From Paramecium octaurelia (taxonomy: Eukaryota > Ciliophora > Oligohymenophorea > Peniculida > Parameciidae): 64,000 bases of DNA. Within the stretch, counting starts at the first letter, position 1, and every line of letters starts with the position of its first letter. Positions 1 to 13,249 of the stretch are shown piece after piece. The DNA lies in the NCBI GenBank assembly GCA_905182995.1, contig CAJJDP010000025.1, positions 327,680 to 391,679 on the forward strand, written 5' to 3'. Position numbers and translations under genes: made by a program. The notes under the pieces are model-generated. The model worked only from the letters and a program-made list of their open reading frames with translations, searched no databases and had not been told where the DNA came from.

Positions 1-33
1 CAATACAAGTACATTAGCATTTAAAACAACAAT

Positions 34-2590
34 TCATTTTTTATAATCCATCATCTTTTGTTTGGCTTCTTCTTTTGTATTATGTACTTATTATGTCATC
101 AAAGAAATAAATATTGGTACCATAATCATAGAAAGTACCATAACAATGACATATTGAATCTAAATTTAATAATCTAAATACATATCTTGTATCGAAAGAA
201 TAACTTACATCCTTAACATAATTATTATCAAATCCTTATTCTGCTATATCATTATGCATTCCATACTTAAGAGTGCATCTCAATAAACCAAGAAATGAAT
301 AAAAGAAGTTGTCATGATTTACTAACTTCCCTTATAAGGTAATGCTCCATGACATAGCGCATATGCTAATGATAAATATCAGCACTAAAAGTAAGAACCA
401 AGACTCCTTATTAAACTAAAATAATCAATTCAACATTTACCCTAATTATAACCAATCCATAACACTTTAGATAAGGACTCCAATTACCTAGGAATCTATT
501 AATAGCTATCATTAAGAACAACATTTGAATCCCATCATAAATTCTTGTTGTATAAAGAGGAACTATTAACTTTGAGACATCTTAATATGAATTCGATCCA
601 ACATCAATTAAATCTAACTAATCTTGATATGCTTTCGATATTGTGCTTCTTATTAATATGCTAACATTGCTGAGCATATCTATATAGATATAATTTCACT
701 TACAAATAATATCGAAAATCAGTGGAATTTTAATAACTACATAAAGCACTTTTAGATTAAAGATGAAAAAATCACTTACAATTAATTGTTTTTATTGAAA
801 CTCTCTCTCTTCTTGTGGTGCTAACTCCCTTTTTTTGGATTGCATCTTTTTTCTTCTGTTTAACAGTTCTATATATTTTTAATATATTAAGACTAAACTA
901 TTCTATGTGCCAATGAAATAAAACCCAAAAAAGTCTGATAATTATAACTAAGTTCAATACCAAAAAACGAAGGAATAAGTAAAAGAATAGCTATATAGAA
1001 CATCATATTATGAGCAAGAACTTCTTGATCTGTTTTAGAATTTAAATCAAATGCTTGAGTTTACATAGTGTTGTAATTGAGTAATTCCTAAATTAAGTAT
1101 TTATTGTACATCATTAAATAAGTATAGAGTTGTAATAGTTGCTTATATTAATCTCTAACTCGGACTATTAAAATAATTTAAAATAAATTAAGATTATTTA
1201 ATATTGTACTTTAACCACTCTTAAGATTTAATCGATTCAATACTATTTTAGAAACTATTTTAATTTGTGAGATTAAGCTCCCAAACATATCCTCCATAGT
1301 AGCTATCATATTTAGATGGATCAAATTCAGTTTGAGTATATTCACCTTCTAAATCATCTAAAAATAATTCATTAAAATTTAGGCAGCTTTAATTTTTTGT
1401 TAAAAACATCTATTTTTGATTTGAATTCAGAATATGGCAATCATCTAAATTTTCTTCCTATATTAATTTTTAAATTAGCAATCCAGATTTTAAAGGATAA
1501 TTGTAAAAATTGTGAATATCATTATCTTCTGCTAGAGTTAGGTTTATTAGAGTTGATAAATTGAATACAGGTTATTGGTAAGATCTTTGAATAGGATATG
1601 AATTTTAGAAAGAAGCTAGTATTTGAGTATTAGTAACGAACTTGATTTGGTTGATTTCTGTAAAGATAAATAAAAACAGTAAAAGTATAAAGAGACAAGA
1701 TTCAAAAAAATATTTAACTTTGTTTAAATACCCTAGATACACTGACCAATCGATTTTACTTTCCAATCTTCTAGTTTATCTAAAGCCCTTCGTTAATCCA
1801 TCAGGGTATGCTTCTGTGAATAAAACCTCTTCGATTTGAGACATATTGTTTCTATCTTCCTTGTTCTTTTTTTGTTTGATAATTAGAACCCCAACAGTAG
1901 GTTCATAGTTCCTGAGTAATTCATAAATTGGAGGATATAATTCATTTAGTACATTCATTTCAAATTGCAATAAATTGCCCATCTAATCTGTATAAAATAT
2001 TTCGTTATCTTGAGCCATGAAGCAGGATTTAACAATTTGCTTCAATTCTCTGAAGGTCTTTATTGTACCTGGCACTTTGACCTAAACAGAGTTGAATTAG
2101 TTTCGTAGTGTGACATAATACCCATTATCTAACTCTTCTTCATCAACTTTTGCATTATCTTCTTCTTGTTTTGGATTGAGAGTTATTTGTAGAGTTTGAA
2201 TCCTACATAATCTTTTTGCTATTTCTTTTTCTTGGATCGCTTCCAATGTTTCTTTTTTGCTAATATTTAAAAGAAATAATTTGAGCGTTTATGTTACTTC
2301 GTGCTCTAATTTAGCATCTATGCCCTAAGATTCTTATGTCACAGCACCTTAAGTTTTATCCTAATGTTATTTCCGATAATGCTCAAGTTATTTTAAAAGA
2401 GCATCATATTCCTAAATAAATTTGAAAAAAAAAATACTTTTTCTGCTCTTCCAATCTCATCAAAATATTGATCATTTAACTTTTCTTCTTCTTGGTATTC
2501 CTGTATTTATTTTTTAAGATCATTGAGCAAAGCATCTCTTTAAGTTTTGAATGGCCTTAATTTTTTTGCATTATACGAAATACTTGTCAT
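34..2590 (-). CDS. polycystin-type cation channel (putative)
   Basis: Multi-pass membrane protein that I place in the polycystin (PKD2/TRPP) family. The N-terminal third (from ATG at 2590) is cytosolic and rich in Glu/Lys. A first membrane segment (FFESCLFILLLFLFIF) is followed by a long extracytosolic part with YYGGYVWELN, resembling the GGY motif of the polycystin TOP domain. Further hydrophobic segments follow, the last (MVLSMIMVPIFISLMTQ) running into a short charged tail that ends at TGA 34-36. Introns that restore the frame: 2412-2437 (26 nt), 1088-1109 (22 nt) and a 26-nt one near 930. The pore region around 300 stays open in two frames, so its sequence is uncertain. I first read this as two genes; the introns join them. 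In ciliates such channels are expected in ciliary or cell membranes; that location is inference. Confidence 0.55.
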
Positions 2591-2626
2591 TATCACTTAA
2601 ATTTTAATAAACAATCAGCAAAATAA

Positions 2627-3319
2627 TCAAATTTAATCTTTAGGATTTTTTTCCACAACTTCATTTAGAGCCCCTTCTATCACGGTCTACAACCTTTTAT
2701 CCTCCCAGTATTTTACAAAAATTATATATAAATATATTCTGCATCTTCTATTAATTGTATCCATTTTTTCCGCTATGACAATTATCCTCTTATGCATACA
2801 GTTTAAAAATCATTCTTACCATCTTAAGATTATTTGAGTTTTAATATAAATTAGATGGAACCATCATTAGAAAAATCTAATCTGGTTCGCTCTTATTTTT
2901 CTTAGCAACTAAATGTTACTTTCTAACAAAATCGAATTCCAATTCTAGTGATCCCATATCATTTGAATTTTTGTATTTAGGAATCTAAATTAACCTTTCA
3001 GGAACAGTCTTTGCATTTTATCCATCAGTAGTCATTCTTCAATTCGTTCCCCAGAATTCTTTTTTTCAGCAAGTCCGCATCAAAAGCAGCAACTTTTAAG
3101 TTTAGATTTGTTGGATATATGCAAATTAAAATGTTTCATTCCAAGATGCAAACTTTGATTAATTTGTTTTATTGTCGTTGTTTAGAACTTTAAGCTCGTA
3201 ATTGAAATAATGGCATAAGGATATAAGGATTTTATTAAGCATTTCCTTTTTAATTCATCGTGGTCTCGAGGTAGTTTTGTAGGCTTTACAGTTATGCTCA
3301 AGTGGGGTTTAGTTTACAT
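2627..3319 (-). pseudogene. C2-domain protein, frame apparently broken
   Basis: Starts at ATG 3319, only 10 bp from the VPS13 start on the other strand. The first frame gives HLSITVKPTKLPRDHDELK and PYAIISITSLKFQTTTIKQ, like the first strands of a C2 domain. A second frame gives ASWNETFQFAY, the C2 WNE-F motif. A third gives LKVAAFDADLLKKR, the C2 aspartate loop. A fourth carries the end (KTVPERLIQIPKYKNS...) down to TGA 2627. One 31-nt intron (2789-2819) is clear in the last part, but I found no GT...AG introns that would join the first three frames, which shift between about 3170 and 3030. Either the gene is decaying or the sequence has indel errors here. C2 domains bind calcium and phospholipid; a link with the neighbouring lipid-transfer gene is only suggestive. 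Confidence 0.5.
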
Positions 3320-3329
3320 AATTTTAATA

Positions 3330-6300
3330 ATGTTTGAAAAAATTCTTTAGAGAATTTTATTGACGTATTTCGGTAAGTTTATCACAGGGTTCGACCAGAC
3401 CAATTTGCAATTAGGAATTTGGAGTGGAAATATTGTGATAGAAAATGTAGCATTGAAGCAAGAAATCTTGGCAGATTTGGAGTTACCATTAGAATTGAAA
3501 TTCAGCTCTATAGGTAGGTTGATATTGAAAATACCATGGAATAAACTATCATCTGCACCTGTGGAGGTAGTATTAGAAAATATTTTAATTGTCTTTAATC
3601 CCTTGCCTTAATAAAGATGGAATATTGATGATTCCATATAAATAAAAAGGAAATTTAGTAAATTATTGGAGAAGGCTAGGTCAAGCATTTCCCTTAAAAA
3701 GAAGGAGCCAGGGGAAAATTCTAGTTATTTCGAGAAATTAACACTCAAGGTGATTGACAATCTTTAGGTTTCGTTAAAAAGTATACATTTTCGTTTTGAA
3801 GATCAGAACTATTCATTCGGAATAAAGATGGATTCTCTGACAGCATTGACAACTAATGAATAGTTTGTAGTAGCCTTTGTTGATAGAGGTGATAAGGATA
3901 CAAAGTTTGTGCCCAGGAATAAATTAATAGATCTGTAATAGTTATAACTCTATTGGAATGCCAACGAGACAATTTTTATATCTTAGTATGTTCCATAAGA
4001 ATAACTTAAAATATTTGATTAGGTTATTTAAATAAGTGCTTAATGCAAAATGGTAATAAATCACAAGGAAAGATTTGAGAAAGCTCACTATTTATTAGAT
4101 ATGTAATTGGAAGAGATTAATCTAAATTTGAAGCATTCTCAATTGATTCAGATGATTTCATTTTTGGAATTAATTTCCAATTATAATAGTAGAGTATGGT
4201 CTTAGAAACAAGAGTTAATGTAATTAGATGTAAATATCCATTAACAAACATTTTGTGATCTCTTCTTTTTGTTTTTGAAAAATGATATGAAAGAAGTTGA
4301 ATAATTATCTGAGGAGGATCAAATCTTACAATTTAAAAACATAATTAGAGTGGTACCATTTAAAACGTTAGAATCTTGGAGTGCAATAGCATAAAAAAAA
4401 TATTTATTAGACTTAAAGGTGTAAGAATATCAAAGATAAAAATCTAAGAAGGGTTGGTTTAGTTTTTTGGGAGGATAAACATAGGAGGAGGTTACTGATT
4501 CTGAATTAAAACAGTTGGAAGATTTTATAGACAATGAAGAAACTAGTTTAGTGTGCAGGCCTTCTGAATCATTGAAATTGAAATTTATTGCTAAATTGAA
4601 GAAGGCTCATATCTAATTAGTTAAAGACAACAACACATTATAGGATGAAGGGATAATTAAATAATTAGAATAGATAGATATAGATTGGGCTTAATTTGAG
4701 AACAAGGATTTTTCATTTTCCATGATCGTTAAGAAAGTCAGTCTGTAATTGGTAAAAAATAGGCAAATTGAAGAAATTTGTTAGCCCACTTCAGAAACTA
4801 ATGAGTTTATTAAAGTATCCCTAACAAAAACAACTACCAGCAAGGTTTGTAGACTTGATTTTCGATTTCTAATGTAAAGTTTAAGAATAAATTACAACCC
4901 TTGTATAATTAGGATTATTAGGGAAATTACAGAAGTAAAGAAAGGAGACTATGTAGAGCAGAGATTGAAAACTGCAACATGGAATCAAATAGAGAAAATA
5001 CAAGACTCAACGGAGTCATCTTTGTAAAATATTTTGTAATCAAATATACAATTGAAAATTGATGCTAAGATTTTGGAACCCATTTTGGAACTATCTATTA
5101 ATAGTAATGAGTTTTGGTTAGTGAAGATGGATAGCTTTCACATTCGTACTAAGCCCTCTAATCAATAAGATTTGTATGAAAATTTTGAGATCTCTATAAG
5201 CAAATTCAAATTCTTCTATTATCCAGAGAGATTCGGAAATCAAATCTTTCAGATCTTGAATGACTATAATCTAGTAGTTTTAGTATAAAGATTGAAGAGT
5301 ATCCACAATGAACTAATTCTTAAGCAAAATAAACCATTAATAATAATTCTCGGGAAACTCGAACCCATAAACATTATGATAAATGAAAAAGTATATAAAC
5401 ATTTAATTTATTTACCTGAAACTATCTATCCTACATTATCTGAAGATTAAAGATTATAATAATTGCAATTAGAGAAGTAGCTTATATTAAAGTATAAAGT
5501 CAAGGATGGGTATTTGAAGAGACAAGGACAACTCATTAAGACATGGACTTCTTAGTATGTTGTGTTAAGTAACTTTGATTTGTATTTTTATGATTAAGAG
5601 AAAATTTTAATGGCGAATTCATAATTAAGTTTATTTAATTCAACTTTAGAATCGTTACAAGTAGATGATTAGTTACATTCCTTTAAAATAATAAATAAGT
5701 AAGGAGAATATATATTCGCTTGTGAGAATCAAGTTGAATTAAGCGATTGGATTAATAAAATAAAACTATAAATAGAATAATACCAATCATATGAGGAAAT
5801 TAAATAGAAATAAGAGGAATAGATAAAGGCTAAATAAAATGACAAGATGTAAATCGATATATAAATCAAGAAAATACAAGTGAAATTATATAAGGAAAAT
5901 AATTATCCAAGTGTTTATCAAGAGCACCTTTTATTTTTGTTCAAATTGAATAATTTAAGTTTCTAAACCCTTAAATAGCAGCAAATCCAGCAAGTAATTT
6001 AGGTTGAAAATTTATCCATTTAAGATTGGATATTTGATTATCAAAATCCTTAGTTCTAGGATTTGATCATATTGAGTAATAAGATTGAAAATCAGCCTTC
6101 ATTGAGAATAGATATTGCTGGAAAGAAACAACTAATAAATGTAGATTAAGTATAAATAAATTGGAAACCTGATACTTTTTTAAAGCTTAGATAATTATCA
6201 TAAATAATATCAGATAGGAAATCTAGAAAGTGGTATTTTGCAGGAGTAAGAGATTTCGAGGCAGATCAATTAAAAAGGGGCAAGAATTGCGATCACGAGG

Positions 6301-9300
6301 AAGTTAAACGAAACAAGCTAATAGATGGATTAAAAAGAGCATTTAACAAGTGTTAAAGATACGGTTAATCAAATTTGAAAGTGAAGCATAAGTTTAATAC
6401 TTTGATTGACCATTAGAATTTCTTAAATGATTATCAATGGGTTGAGGAGGAGATCTTGTCATAATATCAAATAAAAAGCAGCAAAGATACGCTTATGGAG
6501 TTGGAGACTTCTATCAATTTCATCTCAATTAATTTCTTTCATAGAACCAGTCATTGCTTACTTTTTAAGTGTGATTTAGATGAAGTTAAGTTTACTTTTA
6601 AGAAATTGTAATTTAGTAATTATTTGGACACTCAACTGAAAGATATAAGTTTGTATGATATGACTAATTACCCCTTTACAATAGATAGTAATCAAGAGTT
6701 CCATTTGATATAGCCATAGAAGTTAGTGGGAAAGAGAGATGTATATGATGAATGGGCAGTCAGATTTCGATTCAGTGGATACGATGAAATAATCATAGCA
6801 AATCAAGAAAGAACCAATGCGTTTTTATTAATTGAAATTAATCCTGTTTTTGCAATCTATCAACATCAGCCATTAATGAGATAGATTGATTATATAATAA
6901 ACTAAATAGTTTCTTTGATAAGAGAACCGGATGCTTTAACAATGAATACTGAGTTTATTGAATAGAAAAGAAAGAATAATACGAGGTTAAAGGCCAAAAG
7001 AGTGTGGGGAGACATCGAGTTAATTTAATCCAAATTCATTTGTCCAACCTTCATTGACTTAAGAATTATAATTAATAAGCCATTGGCAATAATCAAGGGA
7101 TGGCCCCATTTCTCTGAATATTTTTAATTGGATTGCGAGGTGGTGGAAGTGTATAATAAATAGTATATAGACATGAGTAGATTATTGTAACCAGGGGGTA
7201 TTTCATTAATACAGTCACTTGAATAATGGATGCCTGATGGCAGAATTATAAAGGCCTGGAGTGAAGCTTATTGCATAGAAGGACATAATATGTAACTTCA
7301 ATATTAGGAGAATGGGATCAATCAAGTCAGCACTCTGTTTGAATTTAATTTATCCTTCGAAAGAGCTTTGCATTACTTTGAAATAAATGAGTTGTACGAT
7401 AACGTGAAAATGGATAGGAGTATCAGAATTAGATCATGTATGTCCCCAACTATTTTGAAATTATACAGAAAAGAATACTTGGAGATATGCAAAATGATTT
7501 TTCATAACTTTACAAATGATGATTTAAAGGATAAACTCTACATTCATGATTTTGAAGTGAGTCGTTCTTTTGAGCCAGCTCCAATATCGTTTTGGTTGGA
7601 TTTTGAAGATATCTCAATTTTTGCTCTTAGTAAAATGTCTGAATAGCCATTGGTGTAAGTGAATATGAAGTAAATGAGATTAGAGTGGCTAAAGGAGAAA
7701 CACATTGATCTGAATCTATTCAGTCAATTGATCAGTATGTATAACTATGATGATTAAAATAATGAATTCATGTTTGTGGGAGAGTTGAATTTGATACCAG
7801 ATCAATAGAAACTCTTCCAAGTCAATCAATTAATTAAAGGGTATTAACCAACAAAATAGAGATCAGAATTCAATAAGTACATATTCGATTAAGAATTCAA
7901 TAAAGAGTAGTCTTAGTTCCAAATGCTATTCCATATTCAGAAGCCTAGTTCCGATAAGGAATGTCACATAGTATTAAGAAATGTTAGAATGATAGTTGAG
8001 CCAACAGTGTTTGTAAATGTGGGTTTGTGGAGTAGATTGGAGTAGTAGTGTTGGCCCATTCAGACGGAATTCGGAGAGATGCCAAGTATTAAATTGATAG
8101 TTGAAATCCTAAATTCAAGTTTGTGTTTGTAGGGGTTGGATAATAATTATATCCTTGGAACAAAGGGTGATATTTCGTATGTTTGGAATAGAAGTAGATT
8201 CTTGCATCCAGAACAAATAATTATAAATCTGAAAAATGACTAATTGGATAAAAAGTTAGTGGAGGTGATCGGAGATGCATTTGAGCATAAGGTAAATCTT
8301 AAGAATTTGGAATTGTTTAAATGTAAATTTGTGGATTACATCAATTATGATCTGAAACAAGTGAGAAAGAGACATATCATTTTGCCATTCTCATTATTCT
8401 TCTGTCTAAAAAATGAGTTACAAGTCGAATACAGTAAGCAATTCATCTATTATCACAATAAGTTCTCATTTCACATAGACAAAACAATATGCAAATTCTC
8501 ATATCAGGATTTGCTATTAATAATGAGTATCTCAGATAAATTGAAATCCAGCAAATAGGAAGTTATTCGTGAACCTATCTATTAATAAGAGTAGGTTGTG
8601 AATTAGGAATAGCCAATCAACAACTTATACGATGCAATCATTAGTGGATTACAAATTGTTGTGATAAATGACGCAGGAGAAGCATATGTCCCAGTATTTG
8701 ATTTGACATTGTCAGAGACTCAGTTATAGTTTTAAAAAGTCAATACGAAGTCAATATTCTCTACTGTAATCAAATTAAGTAGTTCATTTTACAATCCCAA
8801 AATTGCAGTTTGGGAACCTATTCTGGAGAGTTGTAATTTTTCAGTTGATGTCTCTTTAAATCCCAAAGGAGAACCTCAGAGTATCATCTTCTTAGAAATG
8901 ACTCAGGAATAGTAAACCATGAATATCAATTTATCCGCACAGATGATCAGTGTGTTTCATAAGACTTTTATATCTTGGAAATAGGAGATGGAGGAAAATA
9001 AAAAGTTGAAATAGTTACCTTTAGAGCAATTCGATAAATAATTGGAGAAATCTTTCAGTATTTAATTAGATAAGTCATTACAAACTCTGTAATAGCCTAA
9101 ATAAAAATTACAGGAATCAATATTCCAAGATGAAAGAGTCGATAATGTCGATTATGTTTCTCCTTACACCATTAGAAATGAAACTGGATTCATACTTGAA
9201 ATTAGTGATACTACTAATATCAATAAGAAATACATATTGTAATCTAATTCATCTATCAATTACGAAATCGATGCTGATTTTGATTAAATGTTTGGAAGAG

Positions 9301-12300
9301 AAAGAGATGATTTGCAATAATAATAACAAAGATTAGTGACCATCAAGGTCATCCATAACAAATACTAATTCGAACCCATGAAATCCATCGATTTAGACTG
9401 CATCAAGGTAACCAGATGTCCAATCAAACCGTTTAATAGGAATACTGATAAGATATTCATGTTGTTCGTGGAAGTAGTGCCCAAAGACACCAGAAAGTTG
9501 CTCTTGATATCTTCTGAAACCATTATCTTCAATTAAACCAATATGATCATTGATTTGCAATTGTTCGATTTGGAAGGAGTACAAGAGCAAAATATTTATC
9601 AAGCACAAATTGAACCTTATAGAGCCTTTAGTGTGCCCATTGACCGAACTAGATAGTATTTCAACTTTAAATTCTCAGGACATCCAAAATATAGCAATTA
9701 TATCAATTTAAGATATTTATCAGATAATATCGAAAAGAGATACGAGCAACAGCATAATGACTATTATACAATTATTAGATGTTCTAAAAGAAATGTGAAT
9801 TAAACTCTGGTGTATTTGGAATCCCCATTTCAAATTAAGAATTGTCTACCTATGCCAATTTCATATGAGTTGTATGGTGATTCTGAACAAGACTTATTAA
9901 CCGATTCTATCATAATACAATAACAGCCAATAGATAATGAGTAATCTAATCTGACCAATGTAACACTTAAACATTTAGACAAATACCAATATGAACACCT
10001 GCATCAGAAAGAGAAGGGACAGATTATGAAATAGGAGTAAAAATTAATACATACAATTTCATCCAAAGGGAGATTGGCAATCACAATAAAACTGCCCTTT
10101 TTCTAGATTTCAGGAATTCATATGTTGTATCATGCTAAATTTGGTCCTTTCCAAGTTGACAACATCCAACTATGTGATTATTTTGGAAATACAAATGGAT
10201 ATGTGTTGATTGATCAGATCAAGAATGTATTTTATATCTATTGCCAATAAATGATAGTAAATGAAATCCCCTTTAAAGTTTATAGTTATGGAGTGACAGA
10301 CATAAAGAAGACTAATCCATCCATAATAGCTGGTTAGCCTATGAAGGATTTGGAGGAGAATGATCAGAATGATACCCATAACATTACTCTATTCAACGAT
10401 TAGTAATATCTAGCATTTTCAAGCAGTGAGAACTATACACAGTTTTCTGAAACTCTAAATTTGAATTACACAGGAAATCAAACAGTGCGCATTTAAAATG
10501 AATAAAATTAAATTATAGAAGTAGGCTATAATATATCTTTAATGTGTGTAGACAAATAGAAACCCTTAGTAACCAAGGTATTAACTATTTCTCCAAGATT
10601 TATCATAGTTAATCAAACTCAAAACACTATTCATGTGTTGTAAGAATCAAGCAATTAATACTTGGAGATCAAGTCGATGGATAGACAACCTCTGGTTTGG
10701 TATAATCTACGTTACTAATATATTTCTATTCATTATCAAGATGGATTTATTGAATGGCAACCTACCAATCCTATTGATCCCAATGGCAACGGGTTCTAAT
10801 GTTTTACCATTAGAGCTGCAAACAATTTATAAACTATCAAGCACTTCAATTGTATAACTAAAAGAGACAACTAGATAGTATATCTGATTATTTTAGAATG
10901 CAAATCGATTGTCACCTAGAATTCGATCTATGATTAATCACAAAGAAGCTCTATGATTTAATAATCATAGTCATAAATAGTAAACATCAACCAGGTGGAT
11001 CCTCCTTATGTAATAGTTAATAATTTGGAATTAGTGACATTGATTTGTTATCAATATTGCTGTTCAGACGAAAAGTATAGTCATCGTTATTAATTCAATG
11101 AGTACAAGTTGTATATAAATAACAACTAGCAATGTGCATTCTCTTGGGAATATCCCTGTGAAAGAAGGGATCTAGTAATACAACTCAAATTTGAAGGGGA
11201 ACTTAGTACACATTATAGAGTAAATCCCATTTTTATCAATCTTGAAGAGGCTGAGGCTGTGTAAGAGTATGTCATTTCAAGTGTATTGAATGAATCAGAA
11301 CAATACAAATTTTATATTATTTCACTTTGGGAAGGTGCTAGCAGGAAATTAAAGTTCTAATAGGAAGTGCAGAACTAATAAAATTAACATGACACAAATA
11401 TTCTGAAATTGGATATCAATTTAAATTAAGTAGGCATATCACTCATAGACTAATTCTATAAAAAGAGAGTGGAATTAATATATGTCTATTTCAAAGGCCT
11501 AGAATTTAACTTATTATAGACAACGCAGAGTAGGAGATCTGAATTCAAAGTCAAATACATCAACATCGATAATAACACATCCAGTAAGACGATGTTCCCT
11601 GTGATTTTTACTCCTACGAAATTCAAAGAGATCTTTGAGTTTAATAGATCTCATTTATCTCTGATACTCGAACAATCCACATAGGTCAAATCGATTTCAT
11701 TAATCAAAAATATAAGAGCTTGTCTTCAACCAACAACAATTAGATTGACTTCTGAAATGTTAGAATAACTCTATTCTGTTTATAAATAGATCACATTGTC
11801 ATTCATATCCAATATGAGAGTAGACGATTAATTGAAGTAGTTTGACTTTGAGTATGCAATCAGTTAAGAGGAGCAATAGAACTTGCATTAAGCAAATAGT
11901 TTGACTCTATCGAATAAGGTCTAGAATAAATACGGAGTAGGATCTTATGGCATTTTAAATAGAGTAGAATGGCAGCAGTTAAAGATCGAGTTGAATGATT
12001 AATAAGCAACCTATATCAACAAGATTGAGATCTATCCTCTAAATTTTAATTTGACCTTTTACAGCAGTGCAAAGACCAATCTACAATACAATATGTTGAT
12101 GCAGATATTGAAGACAATTGGTATAGTCATTGGAAATATCGATGAGGCGCCTTTAATTTTGGGAGGCATATTTTTAGAAAATTCATTTGATACTTCTCAT
12201 GCCATTCTAACTAAGTTGGCTACTCATTATAAAGATATGCTTTTTAATCTCATTCTAAAATTGATAGGTTCCATTGAAATCTTTGGTAATCCTGTTGGTT

Positions 12301-13163
12301 TAGTGAAGCACATTGCAAGGGGAGTTTATGATCTATTTGATAAACCCATTGAAGGGTTCATTAAGGGACCTATAGAAGGTGGGATTGGCATAGCTAAAGG
12401 AGCTGGAAGTTTAGTGTAGAACACAGTGAGTGGAATATCGAATTCAATGAGCAAGATTGCAGGTAGTATTAGTGGTGGATTGGCTTATATCAGTTTGGAT
12501 AAACAATACAAACAGGAGAGAGAACAATTTAGAGTTGTTAAACCTAATTAGATTGTATCTGGAATCTATTTGGGAGGGAAACTGTTATACGTGTCTGTGA
12601 CCAGGGCTGTTGTAGGGGTGTTTGATTTGCCTGTAAATTAGGCGAAGAGAAAGGGGATGAAAGGATTAACTATTGGAGTTCTAGAGGGTACGGCGGGGTT
12701 CTTTATCAAACCGTTTGCTGGGGTGTTTGATTTTGTGAGTAAGACAACTGATGGCATCAAAGCAACTGCTCAATATTGGGATGACAAGGCAAATGATAAG
12801 AGGACCAGAGACATCAGGGTAATATATTAATAGGAATAATTATATAAAAATTATAATGCTAAGGATGCTAAAATTATGCAATTTTTAATTAACATGAATA
12901 ATAAATTTGAAGATTATTATTATTATGATAGTTTTGAATATGAGTCAGGAGGTACGGAATTGGTTTTTGTTTTGATGTATTAACAATTCTTCAATTGCGA
13001 CAGAAAGAAAAAAAGTTTCATTTGGCAGATCGATCCAATCAGTGTCCAAGATATTCAAATGATCAACGGTGGTGTTTTATTCTTGTTAAAGGAATACAAT
13101 GAGAAATATAAGGTAATCTATTGCGAGTTATTCAATAGGCCAAACAAGTGTAATTGCATATGA
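3330..13163 (+). CDS. VPS13: VPS13-family bridge-like lipid transfer protein
   Basis: About 3,200 residues. VPS13 proteins form a hydrophobic groove that carries phospholipids between membranes at organelle contact sites. The start MFEKILQRILLTYFGKF leads into the chorein domain: LQLGIWSGNIVIENVALKQ and LILKIPWNKLSSAPVEV are close to the family consensus. The central part is the long repetitive groove-forming region. Around 9.8 kb FQIKNCLPMPISYELY resembles the VPS13 adaptor-binding (VAB) repeats. Near 12.3 kb NPVGLVKHIARGVYDLFDKP and FIKGPIEGGIGIAKGAGSLV are the C-terminal VPS13/ATG2 signature. The end (IWQIDPISVQDIQMINGGVL) is the PH-like tail. The stop is TGA 13161-13163. Length fits the family (about 3,100-3,200 residues). 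It is read throughout with TAA/TAG as Gln, which is itself good proof of the code. A few micro-introns may be present that I did not map. Confidence 0.93.
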
Positions 13164-13249
13164 CATAGGAGAGACAAATGGAATAAGTGATATTAAAATC
13201 TTAATGGCTCTTGAGTAATATTTGATATTAATTATTTTAACTCACTTTC

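Noticed and set aside
1-1050. A separate membrane-protein gene starting at ATG 845
   Set aside because: A 26-nt intron near 930 and a 22-nt intron at 1088-1109 connect this part in frame to the upstream polycystin-type sequence, so it is one gene.
13164-13230. Extra VPS13 exon after a 21-nt intron at about 13149
   Set aside because: Both readings end at a nearby TGA within a few codons; the unspliced end at 13163 is the simpler one.
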